The notes beneath the pieces were generated by a model, which made no database searches, was not told the origin of the DNA, and saw nothing but the letters and a program-made list of their open reading frames with translations. From positions 59,929,609-59,993,608 of the forward strand of contig CM056725.1 in NCBI GenBank assembly GCA_029844215.1: a stretch of DNA of 64,000 bases, given 5' to 3'. The position numbers were made by a program, and so were the translations under genes. The number at the start of each line of letters is the position of its first letter. The first letter of the stretch is position 1. The stretch comes from Przewalskia tangutica (taxonomy: Eukaryota; Streptophyta; Magnoliopsida; Solanales; Solanaceae). Below are positions 10,405 through 23,187 of this stretch, piece after piece.

Positions 10405-11967
10405 GATTAACTATGAACTACGAAACCTTTCAAAAATGAAAAACTTGAGCATTTGAAATTAGGCAAACTTGAACGTTTGGAAAATAATGTTGTTACTTGA
10501 TTTTACAAAGGGAAGTGTATTGGATTACTTAAAAAGATAATCACTTTATTTTTATACTACGGGTATTGTGTGACCTTTGTGAAAGAAACGGATCTTTTTA
10601 AAGAGTTAATGTATGAAGTACTTTGGGGATACAAACCCGAACTTGTTAACATAAAGTAAGAAGTACCTTGTGTGAATAACTTGATTGTGTTGGTTTGCGA
10701 TAGCCTGGTAATACTTTCTTGATTGGTTTGATAAGTAATCATGTTATGATGCTACGTGTGTTAGTGTCTTATAATGTTTGTGTGAAGGGGTTTTCCCTTG
10801 CTGTTAATGATAAGCCGTTGTACTGTTATATTATCACATACCCCCTTGACTTGAGATACCGAGGGCTTGCCACCCTTGATGCGGGTCTATACGGCCTATG
10901 CAGTCTATGTGTCTATGCGGAGCAGCGGTATGCTCTAGGATTGATCATTCCGGGTGTTTTATCCCGATGCGGGGGATGCCCTATGCGGTCTGTGTGACTA
11001 TGCGGTCTATTGAGACTATGCGAGTGCGGAGTCGAGGAGAATGCAGGGGTTAGCTGCCCCCGATGCGAGGAATACCTCATGCGGGCCTATGTGTGGCCTA
11101 TGCGGAGCAGCGGTATGCTCCAGGACTAGACGCGCACATTGATACTGAGGGCGAGTGGCCAACTTCGATCATGTGGTGCGGTCTAGAAAGACCCCGTGAT
11201 ATAGTTTTATAGCATTGTTGGTACTATGGGTTTTAGTAGTCGGCTATGCCTTCGTACTTACCCTGTACGGTTTTATTATGACACAGGTGGGACCTGGTGT
11301 TCATGTGTACTCCTTGGTGTTATTGCATCATGAAATGGCGGTGAGGAAGGTATTCCACGGGCATGATTGATGTGGTGGGCGTGAGACCCATAGTTATATT
11401 TGAGTGATGACTTTGAGGGCGTGAGTCCCTGACTTGACATGACTGCTTATTTATTGTGAACTGTAGTTTGGTTATCATACATGTCTCCTGCTTTATATAG
11501 ACTACTATGATTTCATTTACGATATTTTGATTTCACATACTTGGTACTGTTATCGACCTCCTTGGGCTGCGTTCATGCCGCGGTAGAGTACACGGTGTTG
11601 ATCCTCGCTCATAGGTCACGATCCGGCGTTTGGGAAGCTCCGTTTCTCGGAGGCTTATCTTTGGTATAGTCCCCTGTTGTTGTAGGTGCTTACATTCAGG
11701 GGTATGGCGGGGCCCTGTCCCGCCGTTGTTGTCATATCATTCGTAGAGGTCTATAGTACTGTTGTGGGCAGAGTTGTAAATGGGATGTAACTGTTCGATT
11801 TTAAAGTTTATATATATACGCCGAAAGGTAACTTTTCTTCAGATAAACATGTGTCTCTTTTACATTGTTTCATGTTGTGTTTTATATTCCGCTGATTACT
11901 CTGATGTTGTATCACTAGGGTGCCCGGGGTAAGGCACTAGTCACGGGCCCGGGTTCGGGTCGTGACA
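10405..11967 (+). repeat. LTR of element E, part 2, ending TGACA
   Basis: Continuation of the LTR at 1-440 after removal of element A. It carries a GC-rich block with repeated TATGCGG and ATACCTCATGCGG words (10860-11130), the hairpin arms GGCGGG/CCCGCC (11706-11711 and 11719-11724), and ends GGGTTCGGGTCGTGACA at 11967. The next base starts truncated minus-strand LTR of D, so this is E's 3' boundary; its 5' LTR and interior lie left of the window. Confidence 0.85.
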
Positions 11968-13497
11968 GCTAACCCGCGGCATCCTCCTGGACTCTCGTAG
12001 TCCGCATGGCCACATGACGCGTAGAGGTAATTACCCGCACTAACCTGGAACTCTCGTAGCTCCGCATAGGTCCCCTGGACCCGCATGAGGCATCCCTCGC
12101 ATCGGGGGGCAGCTTAACCCCCGGTATATCATGTCAAGAGGTGAGTGGTACAATACTAACATAACGGCTTATCGTTAAACAACATAAGCACAATCAAGGG
12201 AAACCCCTTTACACAAACATCACAAGACACTAACATACGTAGCATCCTAACATGTTTACTTATCAAACCAACAAGAAAGTATTACAAGACTATCACAAAC
12301 CAACATAGTCAAGTTATTCACACAAGGTACTTTCTATTTTATGCCAACAAGTTCGGGTTTTTATCCCCAAAGTACTTCATACATTAATTCTTTAAAAACC
12401 AAGTACTCATTGCTCACGAATGAGGTTTCACACTTTTTAACAAAATTCATATCAAGTCAATTAAGTCAAGTCTCTTATCCTTTAAGATCAAGTCTCTTAA
12501 CTTCTAAAATCAATAACCCATTCTTTTCCAAAAGTTCAAGTTGCATAATTTCAAATACTCAAGTCTCTTATTTTCAAAAGATTCATAGATCATAGTTTTA
12601 AACATTTAACAACGTAATCTCCTTTTTAAAACAATTTGAGTAACATATGCCTTATGTGTGAGTAGGTTATTCTTGTTTATATGATCTTATTAAAGCGACC
12701 ATGATCTAGGAAATGTAATACAATTTTGTCTTATCTTAGCTTATGCAGATGGAGGTTTCTCTTGGTTTTAATAATACTTAATTAGTCAATACATTTTCCT
12801 TTATTAGCTGCGATGGTTTGTTCGATACTTATTCTCATTTCCGCAATCAATATAAGGCTTTCATAAACAATTAAGTAAACCGTTCCTTTTATCTCTCTTA
12901 AGTCGTTATACCTAACTTCCCATAAAGCTAGTATAACTCTTAAGCTTTTAAAACCAAGTATTACTCTTCTTTCAAAAGGATTCTTAATTCTTTTGAAATA
13001 CTTCAAGATTCTTATTATTTAAAACTCAAGTCAAAAGACATCAAGTAAAACCACGTTCGGTTAACATACGTCGTCTGGTACTATATATATTCTTTTAAAA
13101 TATCATGCTCAAGAGGATAGGAAGAACCACATACCTCCTCGCGAAATCCACCCAAGTCGAATATGTCGCGCAGAGTAGCAACCTATAATAGTCAAATACG
13201 CCTATCAACGTCTAGACTACTCGTAGAATATTCTAAGTGAAGGTTCTTATTGTTATGGAAAATCGGGCAGCACTTCCCTGCGTCAAAATACACAAGTCTC
13301 TTTGTCTGATCCCATGTAATTACAGTTCAATTCTCTTCTCTTATACCATCCTTCTATACATCTTATACCCAATTCTAAACTTCTACAATATGTAATCTCC
13401 AATTACAATAGAAGGATAAGATTATTTACCTCGTTAAGCCCAAAATTATCCAAGTTTAAATGTCGATCTGAACAAGCGTTTGCTCATAATCCGTCTT
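11968..13497 (-). repeat. Left (3') LTR of element D, part 1
   Basis: Minus-strand LTR sequence beginning abruptly at GCTAACCCGC. From about 12036 it matches D's other LTR at 33583 onward. It is cut on the left by element E and on the right by element C, and continues at 31843. No gene; the ORF at 12341-12595 is chance. Confidence 0.8.
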
Positions 13498-14753
13498 TGT
13501 CGACCGAACCTGAGCGTGGCGGTGCCTTACCCCGGGCACCCAAGTAGACATACATCAGAGTAATCAGCGGAATATAAAACACAACATGAAACAATGTAAA
13601 AGAGACACAGTTTATCTGAAGACAAGTTGCCTTTCGGCATATATATAAAAACTTAAATCCGAACAGTTACATCTATTTTTACAAACTCTGCCCACAACAG
13701 TACTACAGACCTCTAAGAATGATATAACAACAATGGCGGGACAGGGCCCTGCCATACCCCTGAATGTAAGTACCTACAACGACAGGGGACTATACCAAAG
13801 ATAAGCCTCCGAAGAAACGGAGCTTCCCAAAACGCTGAACTGTGATCCTAAGAGCGGGGATCAACGACTGGTGTACCTCTACCTGCGGCATGAACGCAGC
13901 CCCCCGAAGGAGGTCAATACAACAGGTACCAAGTATGTGAAACTAAAAATACTGTAAATGAAATCATAGTAGTCTAAAATAAAACAGGAGACATGTATGA
14001 TAACCAAACTACAGTTCACAATAATATAAGAAGTCATGTCGAGTCAGGGACTCACGCCCTCAAAGTCATCACTCAAATATAACTATGGGTCTCAAGCCCA
14101 CAACATCAATCATGCCCGTGGAATACCTTCCTCACTGCCGGCAGTCTATGATATAAAAGCACCAAGGAATACACATGAACACCAGGTCCCACCTGTGTCA
14201 TAATAAAGCCGTACGGGGTAAGTACGAAGGCATAGCCGACTACTAACACCCATGGTACCAACGAGGTCATAAACTGTATCACGAGATCTGTCTAGACCGC
14301 CACATGATCGGCGGCCACTCGCGCGATATCAGCGTCGCGTCTAGTCCTGGAACTTCCGCGACTCGCGTAGGCCACTCACATAGGCGCGTGAGGTATTCCC
14401 GCGTCGGTAGCTACTCCCGGCGTATCCCCGACTCGCATCGCGTAGCCACATAGACCGCGCATGACCACAAAGGCCGCCGCACTAACACCGAACTCGTAGC
14501 TCCTCATAGGTCCCCGACCCGCGTGAGGTATCCTCGAATCATAGTCACAGCATCGCGAGTATTACCCGCGTGGAGGCGGCTTAACCCCCGGGATCATGTC
14601 AAGAGGTGAGTGATATATAATACTAACATAACAACTTATCTTTAAACAACATAAGAACAAAAAGTGAAACCCATTTACACAAACTTCACTAGATACTAAC
14701 ACACGTAGCATCCTAACATATTTACTTATCAAATCAACAAAAAGTATTACAAG
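13498..14753 (-). repeat. Element C 3' LTR, part 1
   Basis: Starts TGTCGACCGAACC, a worn version of TGTCACGACCCGAACC at 28401, and follows the C 5' LTR to ACAAG at 14749-14753, where B is inserted. Contains the conserved GATCC/GGATC and CTCCG/CGGAG hairpins. No gene; the ORF at 14562-14795 spans the B junction. Confidence 0.9.
14749..14753. repeat. Target-site duplication ACAAG of element B (partner 23584-23588)
   Basis: ACAAG precedes TGTCACGACC at 14754 and follows GGGGTATAACA ending at 23583. Removing B rejoins the C LTR without a gap compared with 29660-29680. Confidence 0.95.
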
Positions 14754-15411
14754 TGTCACGACCGAACCGGGCAGTGGTGGTGCCTTACCAGGCACCCTAG
14801 TGATACAACATCGTAGAAAATCAGCGGAAATAAAAACATGAACATGAATTAAGAAAAGATAAATAACGAGTCAACCAAAGCAGTTGCCTCATCATATATA
14901 CATAAAAATACCGACAGTTATCCTTTTTACAAACCACACTTGTGATTACTCTGCACCTCTAAGATTTTTACAACGGCTATGACGGACAGGGCCCGCCATA
15001 CCACGAATGTATAAGAATCTACGGACTCGAGTAACATACCAAAAGATAAGCCTCGAAGGAACGGAGCTTCAACACGCTGAAATGTGATCCTATAAGCGGG
15101 GATCGACAGTCGATGTACCTTTTACCTGCGGCATGAACGCAGCCCCCCGAAGGAGGTCAGTACGACAGGTACCAAGTATGTGAAGCGTAAAATCAGAAAT
15201 GAAATCATAATAGTCTATAAAGCAGAGACATATATGATAACCAAACTACGATTCCACAACATAAGAGCGATCATGTCAAGTCGTGACTCACGCCTAAAAG
15301 TCATCCCTCATGCGTGGAACTCCTTCCGCCAGCTGGCGATCTAGGTACAAATCATGTGATACGTATAACGTGTCTCGGCCCATCTTATGGACCCAATATA
15401 GAAAAGGGTGG

Positions 15412-15727
15412 AATACATTCCGGATGAACGGTAGTCAAGTGAAATACATTCGGATGAACCGGTCCTCAAGTGAAATACATTCGGATGAACCGGTCCTCAA
15501 GTGAAATACATTCCGGATGAACCGGTCCTCAAGTGAAATACATTCCGGATGAACCGGTCCTCAAGTGAAATACATTCCGGATGAACCGGTCGCCAGTAAA
15601 ATACATTCGGATGAACCGTGTCAAGTGAAACACATTCGGATGAGCCGTAGTCGAGTGAAATACATTCCCGGATGAACCGGTAATCAAGTGATATACATTC
15701 CCGGATGAACCGGTAGTCGAGTAGAAC
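15412..15727 (-). repeat. Minisatellite of ~31-33 bp, 10 copies (B 3' LTR)
   Basis: Ten copies of a unit containing AAGTGAAATACATTCCCGG and ATGAACCGGTC. The C run before GGATGAAC varies from one to three between copies. The second LTR (21020-21315) also has ten copies. ORFs through it are repeat artefacts. Confidence 0.92.
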
Positions 15728-17557
15728 ACAGTACTTACACAACAAGGCTATCACACGTAACATGGTCAAGTTTCATAACAACAAGTATAAGCAAGTTACA
15801 CACGACTCAAGGTACTTTCATTTTATATCAAAGTCCGGATTTTTAACATTAAAGTACTACGTCCGTTAAATTCCTTTTAAGATCCATTTCTTTTACAAAG
15901 GTTACCCGATACCTGTAGTATAAAATTTGAGTGACTAACATTGTTAAGTAAACCAAAATGCTTTCCTTTGTAAAAATCAAGTAACAACCTTATTTTCCAA
16001 ACGTTCAAGTTTGCCTAATTTCGAATGCCCAAGTTTCTCATTTTAGAAAAAGGTTTCGTAGCTCATAGTTTTAGTCCTTTAAAACATAATTCTCCTTTAA
16101 ACGTTTTGAGAAACATATGTCTTATATGTGAGTAGGTTATTCTTGTTTATAATCAATCTTATTAAGCAGCCACGATCTAGGAAATGTAATATCATTTTGT
16201 CTCATCTTAGCTTCTATGCGGATGGAGGTTTCTCTTGGTTTTAATAATACTTCATTAGTCAATACATTTTCCTTTTATTAACGCGGTGGTTTGTCGATAC
16301 ACATTCGATTTCCAAATCGATAAAACATTCTTAAGCCGTTATACCTAACTTCCCATAAAGCTAGTATAACTCTTAAGCTTTCAAAACCAAGTACTATTCA
16401 TTCTTTCAAAACGATTCATAAATCTTTTGAAATACTTCAAGTTCTTTATTAACACATATCAAGCCGCTTATTATTCAAATCGATTACCTTTTAGAAACCA
16501 CAAAGTATTTGCTTATCCACATAAAAGTTATAACCGACTTCCCATAAAGCCTTTATAACACTTTATGTTTTAAACCAATCAAATACATTTAGCACGTATC
16601 GTCTACCGTACTACATAGTTCACACATATCATGCTAGAAGAGATAGGAAGAGGTTCACATACCTCGCGACGATTGTCGACTAATAGCAAAACGCTCAGTA
16701 CCTCAAACCGCGGCTACTCCTGCCAAGTGGATCACTCCACACGTAGTACTACCACCTATAGAGGCCACAAAGCGCTATTAATACCTTTAGATCCCGACGT
16801 AGAATATTACGGAAAATTCGGCACCTCCCCCCAACAGCGTAAATCTCCTCCTCTATCGGTAGCCGCTACCAAGCCAACCGAGGGGTTAACACGTCGGACG
16901 GGCGTGTACAATTCTACTACACAAAGAATGCTACACAAGTCTCAGAATACAATCCTATGTAATTACTGATTCGATTCTTTATTTAAATTCGGGCTTAAGT
17001 CGCAAGACATTGCCGCAATTATAATGTTCATTCTATATATAGTATACTTCAACTATATATTCCTACAACATGTAATTTCCAATTACAACGTAAGGTCAAG
17101 AATGTTTACCTCGATAAGCCCAAAATTATCCGAGTTTAATGTCGCTCCGAGCAAGGTTTAGCTCTACTCTGAGTGCTCCATCCGCTCAACCAACCCTTAG
17201 AAGTTCTAACCAACTTCTCTTAAGTACTTGACAACTATGAAGATTTCCTTAGGGTTTCGTTTAGTGGCTAAAGGAAAGTATAATCGTATTTTACTGGCTT
17301 TTATAAGTGTAACCTTGGGAATACTACAAGGTATTTGGGCAGGTATTTGGACATAACAACAATACTTTGGAGTATTTCTATACCACAAAGGGGTATTTAT
17401 ACGAGACAACTAGGCTGGGGTACTAAGAAACACCACCAGGAGGGGGTGGCTCTCGGCCAGGGGAAAGGGAGGGCTAGGGCGAGAATTCTCAAGAGGAGGG
17501 AGAGGGTTTTCAAGACTTAGGCAATTTGTGGATGAAAGAACTCATCAACTAATGGGG

Positions 17558-17566
17558 TATTTATAG
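17558..17566 (-). promoter_or_regulatory. TATA box, element B 3' LTR
   Basis: CTATAAATA on the minus strand, followed downstream in sense by the conserved CAT(T/C)AGTTGATGAG context. The copy in the other LTR is at 23179-23187. Confidence 0.65.
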
Positions 17567-17968
17567 GTCAAGCCAAAGCCAACCAATGGCCAAGATCAAT
17601 CCATGTGTTAGGCAAGTGTAGGGCTAGGATTTACCAAACACAAATATCCTACCTAACCTTGACTTTGTCAAGGCAACAAAAACGTGCCAACCTTGTTCAT
17701 TTTCGTCCAAATGGACGTTCAAGTCCACCAATGGGAGGGTGCCAAGTGTCGCCCTCCCGTTGGTCCAAAATGTTTCGTCTCTCGGAAAAATCCGCAAAAA
17801 TTATAAATGACATAGCCGGAATTTTCCCAACAAAAGCTGTGGAAACGTTTCGTCGAAAAACGACTCTAATCGGGTGTTGTGTACAAATTTCGAAACTTGC
17901 CTAACTTAAGGCTCAAATTTTCTACGTACGTCCTCACGTACATACTCTGAAAAATACGGGGTATAACA

Positions 17969-18003
17969 TTCTCCCCTCCTTAGAAACATTCGTCCCGAAT
18001 GTT
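17969..18003 (-). other. Polypurine tract and preceding inverted repeat (element B)
   Basis: In sense, AACATTCG/CGAATGTT around GGA (17985-18003) is followed by TCTAAGGAGGGGAGAA (17969-17984), which touches the 3' LTR. Same layout as element A. Confidence 0.85.
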
Positions 18004-18880
18004 CCTTCTCAAGACGGATAACGCTAAAGTTCTTCTAATAAGTTGCCAACGCCACAACTGGCCACGAAACAACATATGCACGCAAATACTTATATCCAAG
18101 TCCACGAGAAAACACCTCTAACATCACAAACTTTTGTCACTTTGCCGCGAGGTTCTAGTGTCACTCCGGCGACCCAACAAATGGTACGGATCGCACGATT
18201 CCCGAGGTCTAAAATATACATCCTTCGCACCTTTCTCCTTTACAAGAAATGATCGTATCTATGCTCGCAATACATGCTCGTCTCTACCCTTACTCGTCGT
18301 ACTCTTCTCGAACTCTTGAACTCTTTTAGCATACGTACCACACTTTAGTTTCCGAAACTTGGAGTCACTACCTCCCAACTTGGTCATCCTATTAGCCTCG
18401 ATCTTCCTTAAGGCTATTCCCGGCCTTCACGATCTACTTCTGGTCGAACGTATCCACGAACTCATACGAGGGTCATCAAAACTTGGGCCTAGCACCCTGG
18501 TGACCCTACCACCTGGCGGGACCACCCGAGCTGACCCACTCATTTGAGCGACGGTTGAGACGCAACACGCCCTCAACCCGACCCTCCGTCACGCCAACTC
18601 TCTTGTTCCTCGATCCGGAACAACCTTGCTAAATCACATCAATATTTTCTAGGCATAAAATGCACTCTGACAAGGATCACTCGCAGAATCTTGTACTCAA
18701 GACGGCCTTACATCTAAGGTCTCAACTGTAATATTCTAAGGTTCATCATTTTCTCACCCCCCAGGCTTACCCTTTTTCCCCAACCAGGTTCCTAAATCAC
18801 ATTTTAGCACAAAGCTATCCGAACATAACACTTAACACATTAACATAACATCAAAACATACAAGCCTCTAGATGGTTAAG
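18004..18880 (-). other. Non-coding 3' interior of element B
   Basis: About 0.9 kb between gag and the polypurine tract with no open frame or recognisable protein motif on either strand. It is shared with H (about 54029-54740) and in part with C (25824-26165 and 26890-27390), including the GGTGGTCCCGCCAGGTGG region at about 18505-18525. Small plus-strand ORFs here are chance. Confidence 0.6.
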
Positions 18881-20149
18881 GATATACCTGAAGCTACCGC
18901 TCCACTCTAATCATAAATGCCTGCCAGGCGTATATCGAAAGCGATGAACTCACATCGATCCGGTAGGCCGCGCCAAGCTGCCGGTACCTCTCCTATAAGC
19001 ACAGTCTCTCGTCACATGGCCCTGACGGCCGCAGGTGAAACAAGCACCAGTAAAAAGACGACATTCCCCGGGATGATGTTTGCCACATCGTGCACACTGA
19101 GGGGGACATGAATCCCGCTGGCTAGCACTCACGTATACCTGTGAACCAGAAGCCCTGGAGCTCTGACCAGCTCCCGAATACCCTGAACGTCCCGAAGACT
19201 GAGGGGGACCACTCTGTACTGGTGGAGGTACATAACTAGGCTAGCTGTGGCGAGGCCTCGCCGACAGTTACCAAAGGACCCTGCTGTTCTGGCCCTCTTC
19301 TGCTGATCTCGGTCATTCCGTCGACCTCTCCGTGCCTCACATCCTAGTGCATGAGCTTGCATGCGGGCAATGTCCATGCCCGGCTGAAGAGCTACACCCG
19401 TACAAGCCTCTGCCAAGTAATCGTCCAGCCCGGTGACGTAGCGGTGTACTCTGTCCTCCATATCCGCTACTACAGCGGGAACATACCGAGCTAATGAGTC
19501 GAACTCCACATTGTACTCTCTAACCGTCCGCCCGTCCTGCCTCAACGTCAAAAATCTGTCGGCCCGAGCCCTCCTCATCTGTGGAGGCAAGAAATGTGCA
19601 AGAAATGCCCTCGAGAACTCGTCCCAAACTGCTGGAAGTGCATGCTCTTCCCGACAGCTCCACGAATCAAACCAATCATCTGCAGATCACGCGCGGTGAT
19701 GCGAACCAATACCACCGACTGCGCCTCGAGGCTCGATCACTCTCATGATCCAGTAGTTGTCGGATAAACTCACGAGTCGTCCTCGGCTCTCGATCCATAG
19801 AACAACGGAGCTCTGACTCGGGAAGTCACGTAGCCTCAAACCGCTCGGGGTGTACTACGGTGCTGCGGGTGGAGGCTGCTGCGTCGGCCTATCCTCATAT
19901 CGGCCACGACCACGGCGATGGCGCCATCTCCTTGTACCCCTCATCGGCTCCAGGTGTGGGTGGAGGCTCAGTATCGTAGTCTCAGCCCACCGCTGCGGCT
20001 CTAAACTCACTTTGGTCTTTGGCGGCGTCGCGAAACCGCCGTCGAATCTTGTCTCAGTCTTGGCCGGGCTGCGCCTCGTGCTCCTCAGATCTCACTACGC
20101 CTCCTCGATTGCCTTGCCCATCCGGGCACAGGTTGCCTACGCGGAGCAT
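18880..20149 (-). pseudogene. gag pseudogene of element B
   Basis: Gag builds the virus-like particle and binds element RNA. The start codon equivalent to the MPPRKATRAQK start of relatives lies at 20149-20147, but an indel changes the frame at once. The capsid core is open at 19590-19129 (MPPQMR, then LRQDGRTVREYNVEF and SLARYVP). The zinc-knuckle region is at 19132-18950 in another frame, with an upstream Cys/His-rich motif (CARCGKHHPGEC) and one classical CX2CX4HX4C knuckle (CFTCGRQGHVTRDC). Frame changes make it non-functional as read, though several sit at CG-rich words and could be sequencing errors. In sense it ends at a TTCAG|GTATAT junction near 18890, matching the Gag ends of C and H. 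Confidence 0.85.
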
Positions 20150-20260
20150 AACTGGTAAAGGAAAGGAATACGTCAGAGGGGTCCAATTTATCACACAGCT
20201 CTAAGGCACGATCTCAGAATGAGAAGGATGGGAACCAATCCTAAATGTCCTGCAGCCTCC

Positions 20261-20296
20261 TGATTATAGATGTGGTGCACAACACACCGATAATCA
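20261..20296 (-). other. Leader stem-loop with GTGCAC loop (element B)
   Basis: Same sequence as the element A stem-loop. The palindromic hexamer is at 20275-20280. Confidence 0.6.
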
Positions 20297-20341
20297 AGAC
20301 TCTACTAGACACGATGTTCAGACACTTTCCGAGGACTAATC

Positions 20342-20352
20342 GCTCGATACCA
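20342..20352 (-). other. Primer binding site (element B), one base missing
   Basis: In sense it reads TGGTATCGAGC, one base short of TGGTATCAGAGC, and is placed 4 nt after the 5' LTR end. Confidence 0.85.
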
Positions 20353-21019
20353 CTTTTGTCACGACCGAACCGGGCGTGATCGTGCCTTACCACAGGCACC
20401 TGGTGATACAACATCGTAGAAAATCAGCGGAAATAAAAACATGAACATGAATTAAGAGAAAAGATAAATAACCAGGTCAACCAAAACAGTTGCCCTCATC
20501 ATATATACATAAAAATACCCGAACAGTTATCCTTTTTACAAACCACGCCTGGCAATTACTCTGCACCTCTAAGATTTTTACAATGGCTATGACGGGACGG
20601 GGCCCGCCATACCACGAATGTATAAGAATCTGCACTCGGGTAACATACCAAAAGATAAGCCTCGAAGGAACGGAGCTTCCAACACGCTGAAATGTGATCC
20701 TATAAGCGGGGATCGGCGATCGATGTACCTTTTACTGCGGCGTGACGCAGCCCGGCGAGGTCAAGATAACAGTACCAAGTATGTGAAATCGTAAAATACG
20801 TAAATGAAATCATAATAGTCTATAAAGCAGAGACATATATGATAACCAAACTACGATTCACAACATAAGAGCGATCGTGTCAAGTCGTGACTCACGCCCT
20901 AAAAGTCATCCTCATGCGTGGAACTCCTTCCTCACCGCTTAGCCTAGGTACAAATCATGTGATACGTATAACGTGTCTCGGCCCATCTTATGGACCCAAT
21001 ATAGAAAAGGGTGGAATAC

Positions 21020-21315
21020 ATTCCCGGATGAACCGGTAGTCAAGTGAAATACATTCCCGGATGAACCGGTCCTCAAGTGAAATACATTCCCGGATGAACC
21101 GGTCCTCAAGTGAAATACATTCCGGATGAACCGGTCCTCAAGTGAAATACATTCCGGATGAACGGTCCTCAAGTGAAATACATTCCGGATGAACGGTCCT
21201 CAAGTAAAATACATTCCGGATGAACCGTGTCAAGTGAAACACATTCGGATGAACCGTGGTCGAGTGAAATACATTCGGATGAACCGTAATCAAGTGATAT
21301 ACATTCGGATGAACC
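21020..21315 (-). repeat. Minisatellite, 10 copies (B 5' LTR)
   Basis: Ten units in the same order as in the other LTR, with different C-run lengths at the CCCGG word. Confidence 0.92.
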
Positions 21316-23178
21316 GGTAGTCGAGTAGAACACGATTTACACAACAAGGCTATCACACGTAACATGGTCAAGTTTCATAACAACAAGTATAAGCAAGTTA
21401 CACACGACTCAAGGTACTTTCATTTTATATCAAAGTCCGGATTTTTAACCTTAAAGTACTACGTCCGTTAAATTCCTTTTAAGATCCATTTCTTTTACAA
21501 AGGTCACCCGATACCTGTAGTATAAAATTTGAGTGACTAACATTGTTAAGTAAACCAAAATGCTTTCCTTTGTAAAAATCAAGTAACAACCTTATTTTCC
21601 AAACGTTCAAGTTTGCCTAATTTCGAATGCCCAAGTTTCTCATTTTAGAAAAAGGTTTCGTAGCTCATAGTTTTAGTCCTTTAAAACATAATTCTCCTTT
21701 AAACGTTTTGAGAAACATATGTCTTATATGTGAGTAGGTTATTCTTGTTTATAATCAATCTTATTAAGCAGCCACGATCTAGGAAATGTAATATCATTTT
21801 GTCTCATCTTAGCTTCTATGCAGATGGAGGTTTCTACTGGTTTTAATAATACTTCATTAGTCAATACATTTTCCTTTTATTAACGCTGCGATGGTTTGTC
21901 GATACACATTCGATTTCCAAATCAAGAAACATTCTTAAGCCGTTATACCTAACTTCCCATAAAGCTAGTATAACTCTTAAGCTTTCAAAACCAATACTAT
22001 TCATTCTTTCAAAACGATTCATAAATCTTTTGAAATACTTCAAGTTCTTTATTAACACATATCAAGCGCTTATTATTCAAATCGATTTACCTTTTAGAAA
22101 CCACAAAGTATTTGCTTATCCACATAAAGTCATTATAACCGACTTCCCATAAAGCCTTTATAACACTTTATGTTTTAAACCAATCAAATACATTTAGCAC
22201 GTATGCGTCACCGTACTACATAGTTCACACATATCATGCTAGAAGAGATAGGAAGAGGTTCACATACCTCGCGACGATTGTCGACTAATAGCAAAACGCT
22301 CCAAGTACCTCAAACCGCCGGCTACTCCTTAAGCCAAGTGGATCACTCCACACGTAGTACTACCACTATAGAGGCCACTGGCGCTATTAATACCTTTAGA
22401 TCGGCGTAGAATATTCTACGAGAAAATTCGGCACCTCCCCCACAACGTAAATCTCCTCCTCTATCGAGGCGGCTACCAAGCCAACCGGGGTTAACACGTC
22501 TGACCGGACGTGTACAATTCTACTACACAGCAATGCTACACAAGTCTACTGTAATACAGTCCTATGTAATTACAGTTCAGTTCTCTTATTTAAATTCAGG
22601 CTTAAGTCGCAAGACATTGCCGCACAATTATAATGTTCAGTTCTATATATAGTATACTTCAACTATATATTCCTACAACATGTAATTTCCAATTACAACA
22701 GAAGGTCAAGAATGTTTACCTCGATAAGCCCAAAATTATCCGAGTTTAATGTCGCTCCCGAGCAAGGTTTAGCTCCTACTCAGTGCTCGATCCGCTCCAA
22801 CCAACCCTTAGAAGTTCTAACCAACTTCTCTTAAGTACTTGACAACTATGAAGATTTCCTTAGGGTTTCGTTTAGTGGCTAAAGGAAAGTATAATCGTAT
22901 TTTCTGGGCTTTTATAAGTGTAACCTTGGGAATACTACAAGGTATTTGGGCCAAGGTATTTGGACATAACAACAATACTTTGGAGAGTATTTCTATACCA
23001 CAAAGGGGGGTATTTATACGAGACAACTAGGCTGGGGTACCCAGCAAAACACCACCAAGGGGAGGGGTGGCTCTCGGCGAGGGGAAAGGGAGGGCTAGGA
23101 CGAGAATTCTCAAGAGGAGGAGAGGGGTTTTCAAGACTTAGGCAATTTGTGGATGAAAGAACTCATCAACTAATGGGG

Positions 23179-23187
23179 TATTTATAG
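23179..23187 (-). promoter_or_regulatory. TATA box, element B 5' LTR
   Basis: CTATAAATA in sense. This would drive the genomic transcript of B. Confidence 0.65.

Larger units (their letters stand above)
14754..17968 (-). repeat. Element B 3' LTR (3215 bp)
   Basis: Reads TGTCACGACCG to GGGGTATAACA on the plus strand, i.e. TGTTATACCCC to GGTCGTGACA in sense. Matches 20357-23583 throughout. Contains a ~32-bp minisatellite, a splice-donor match (17108-17109) and a TATA box (17558-17566). Confidence 0.95.

Noticed and set aside
13493..13502. Clean target-site duplication for element C
   Set aside because: The right flank is CGTGC but the left reads CGTCTT with a worn LTR edge, so I do not claim a perfect duplication.
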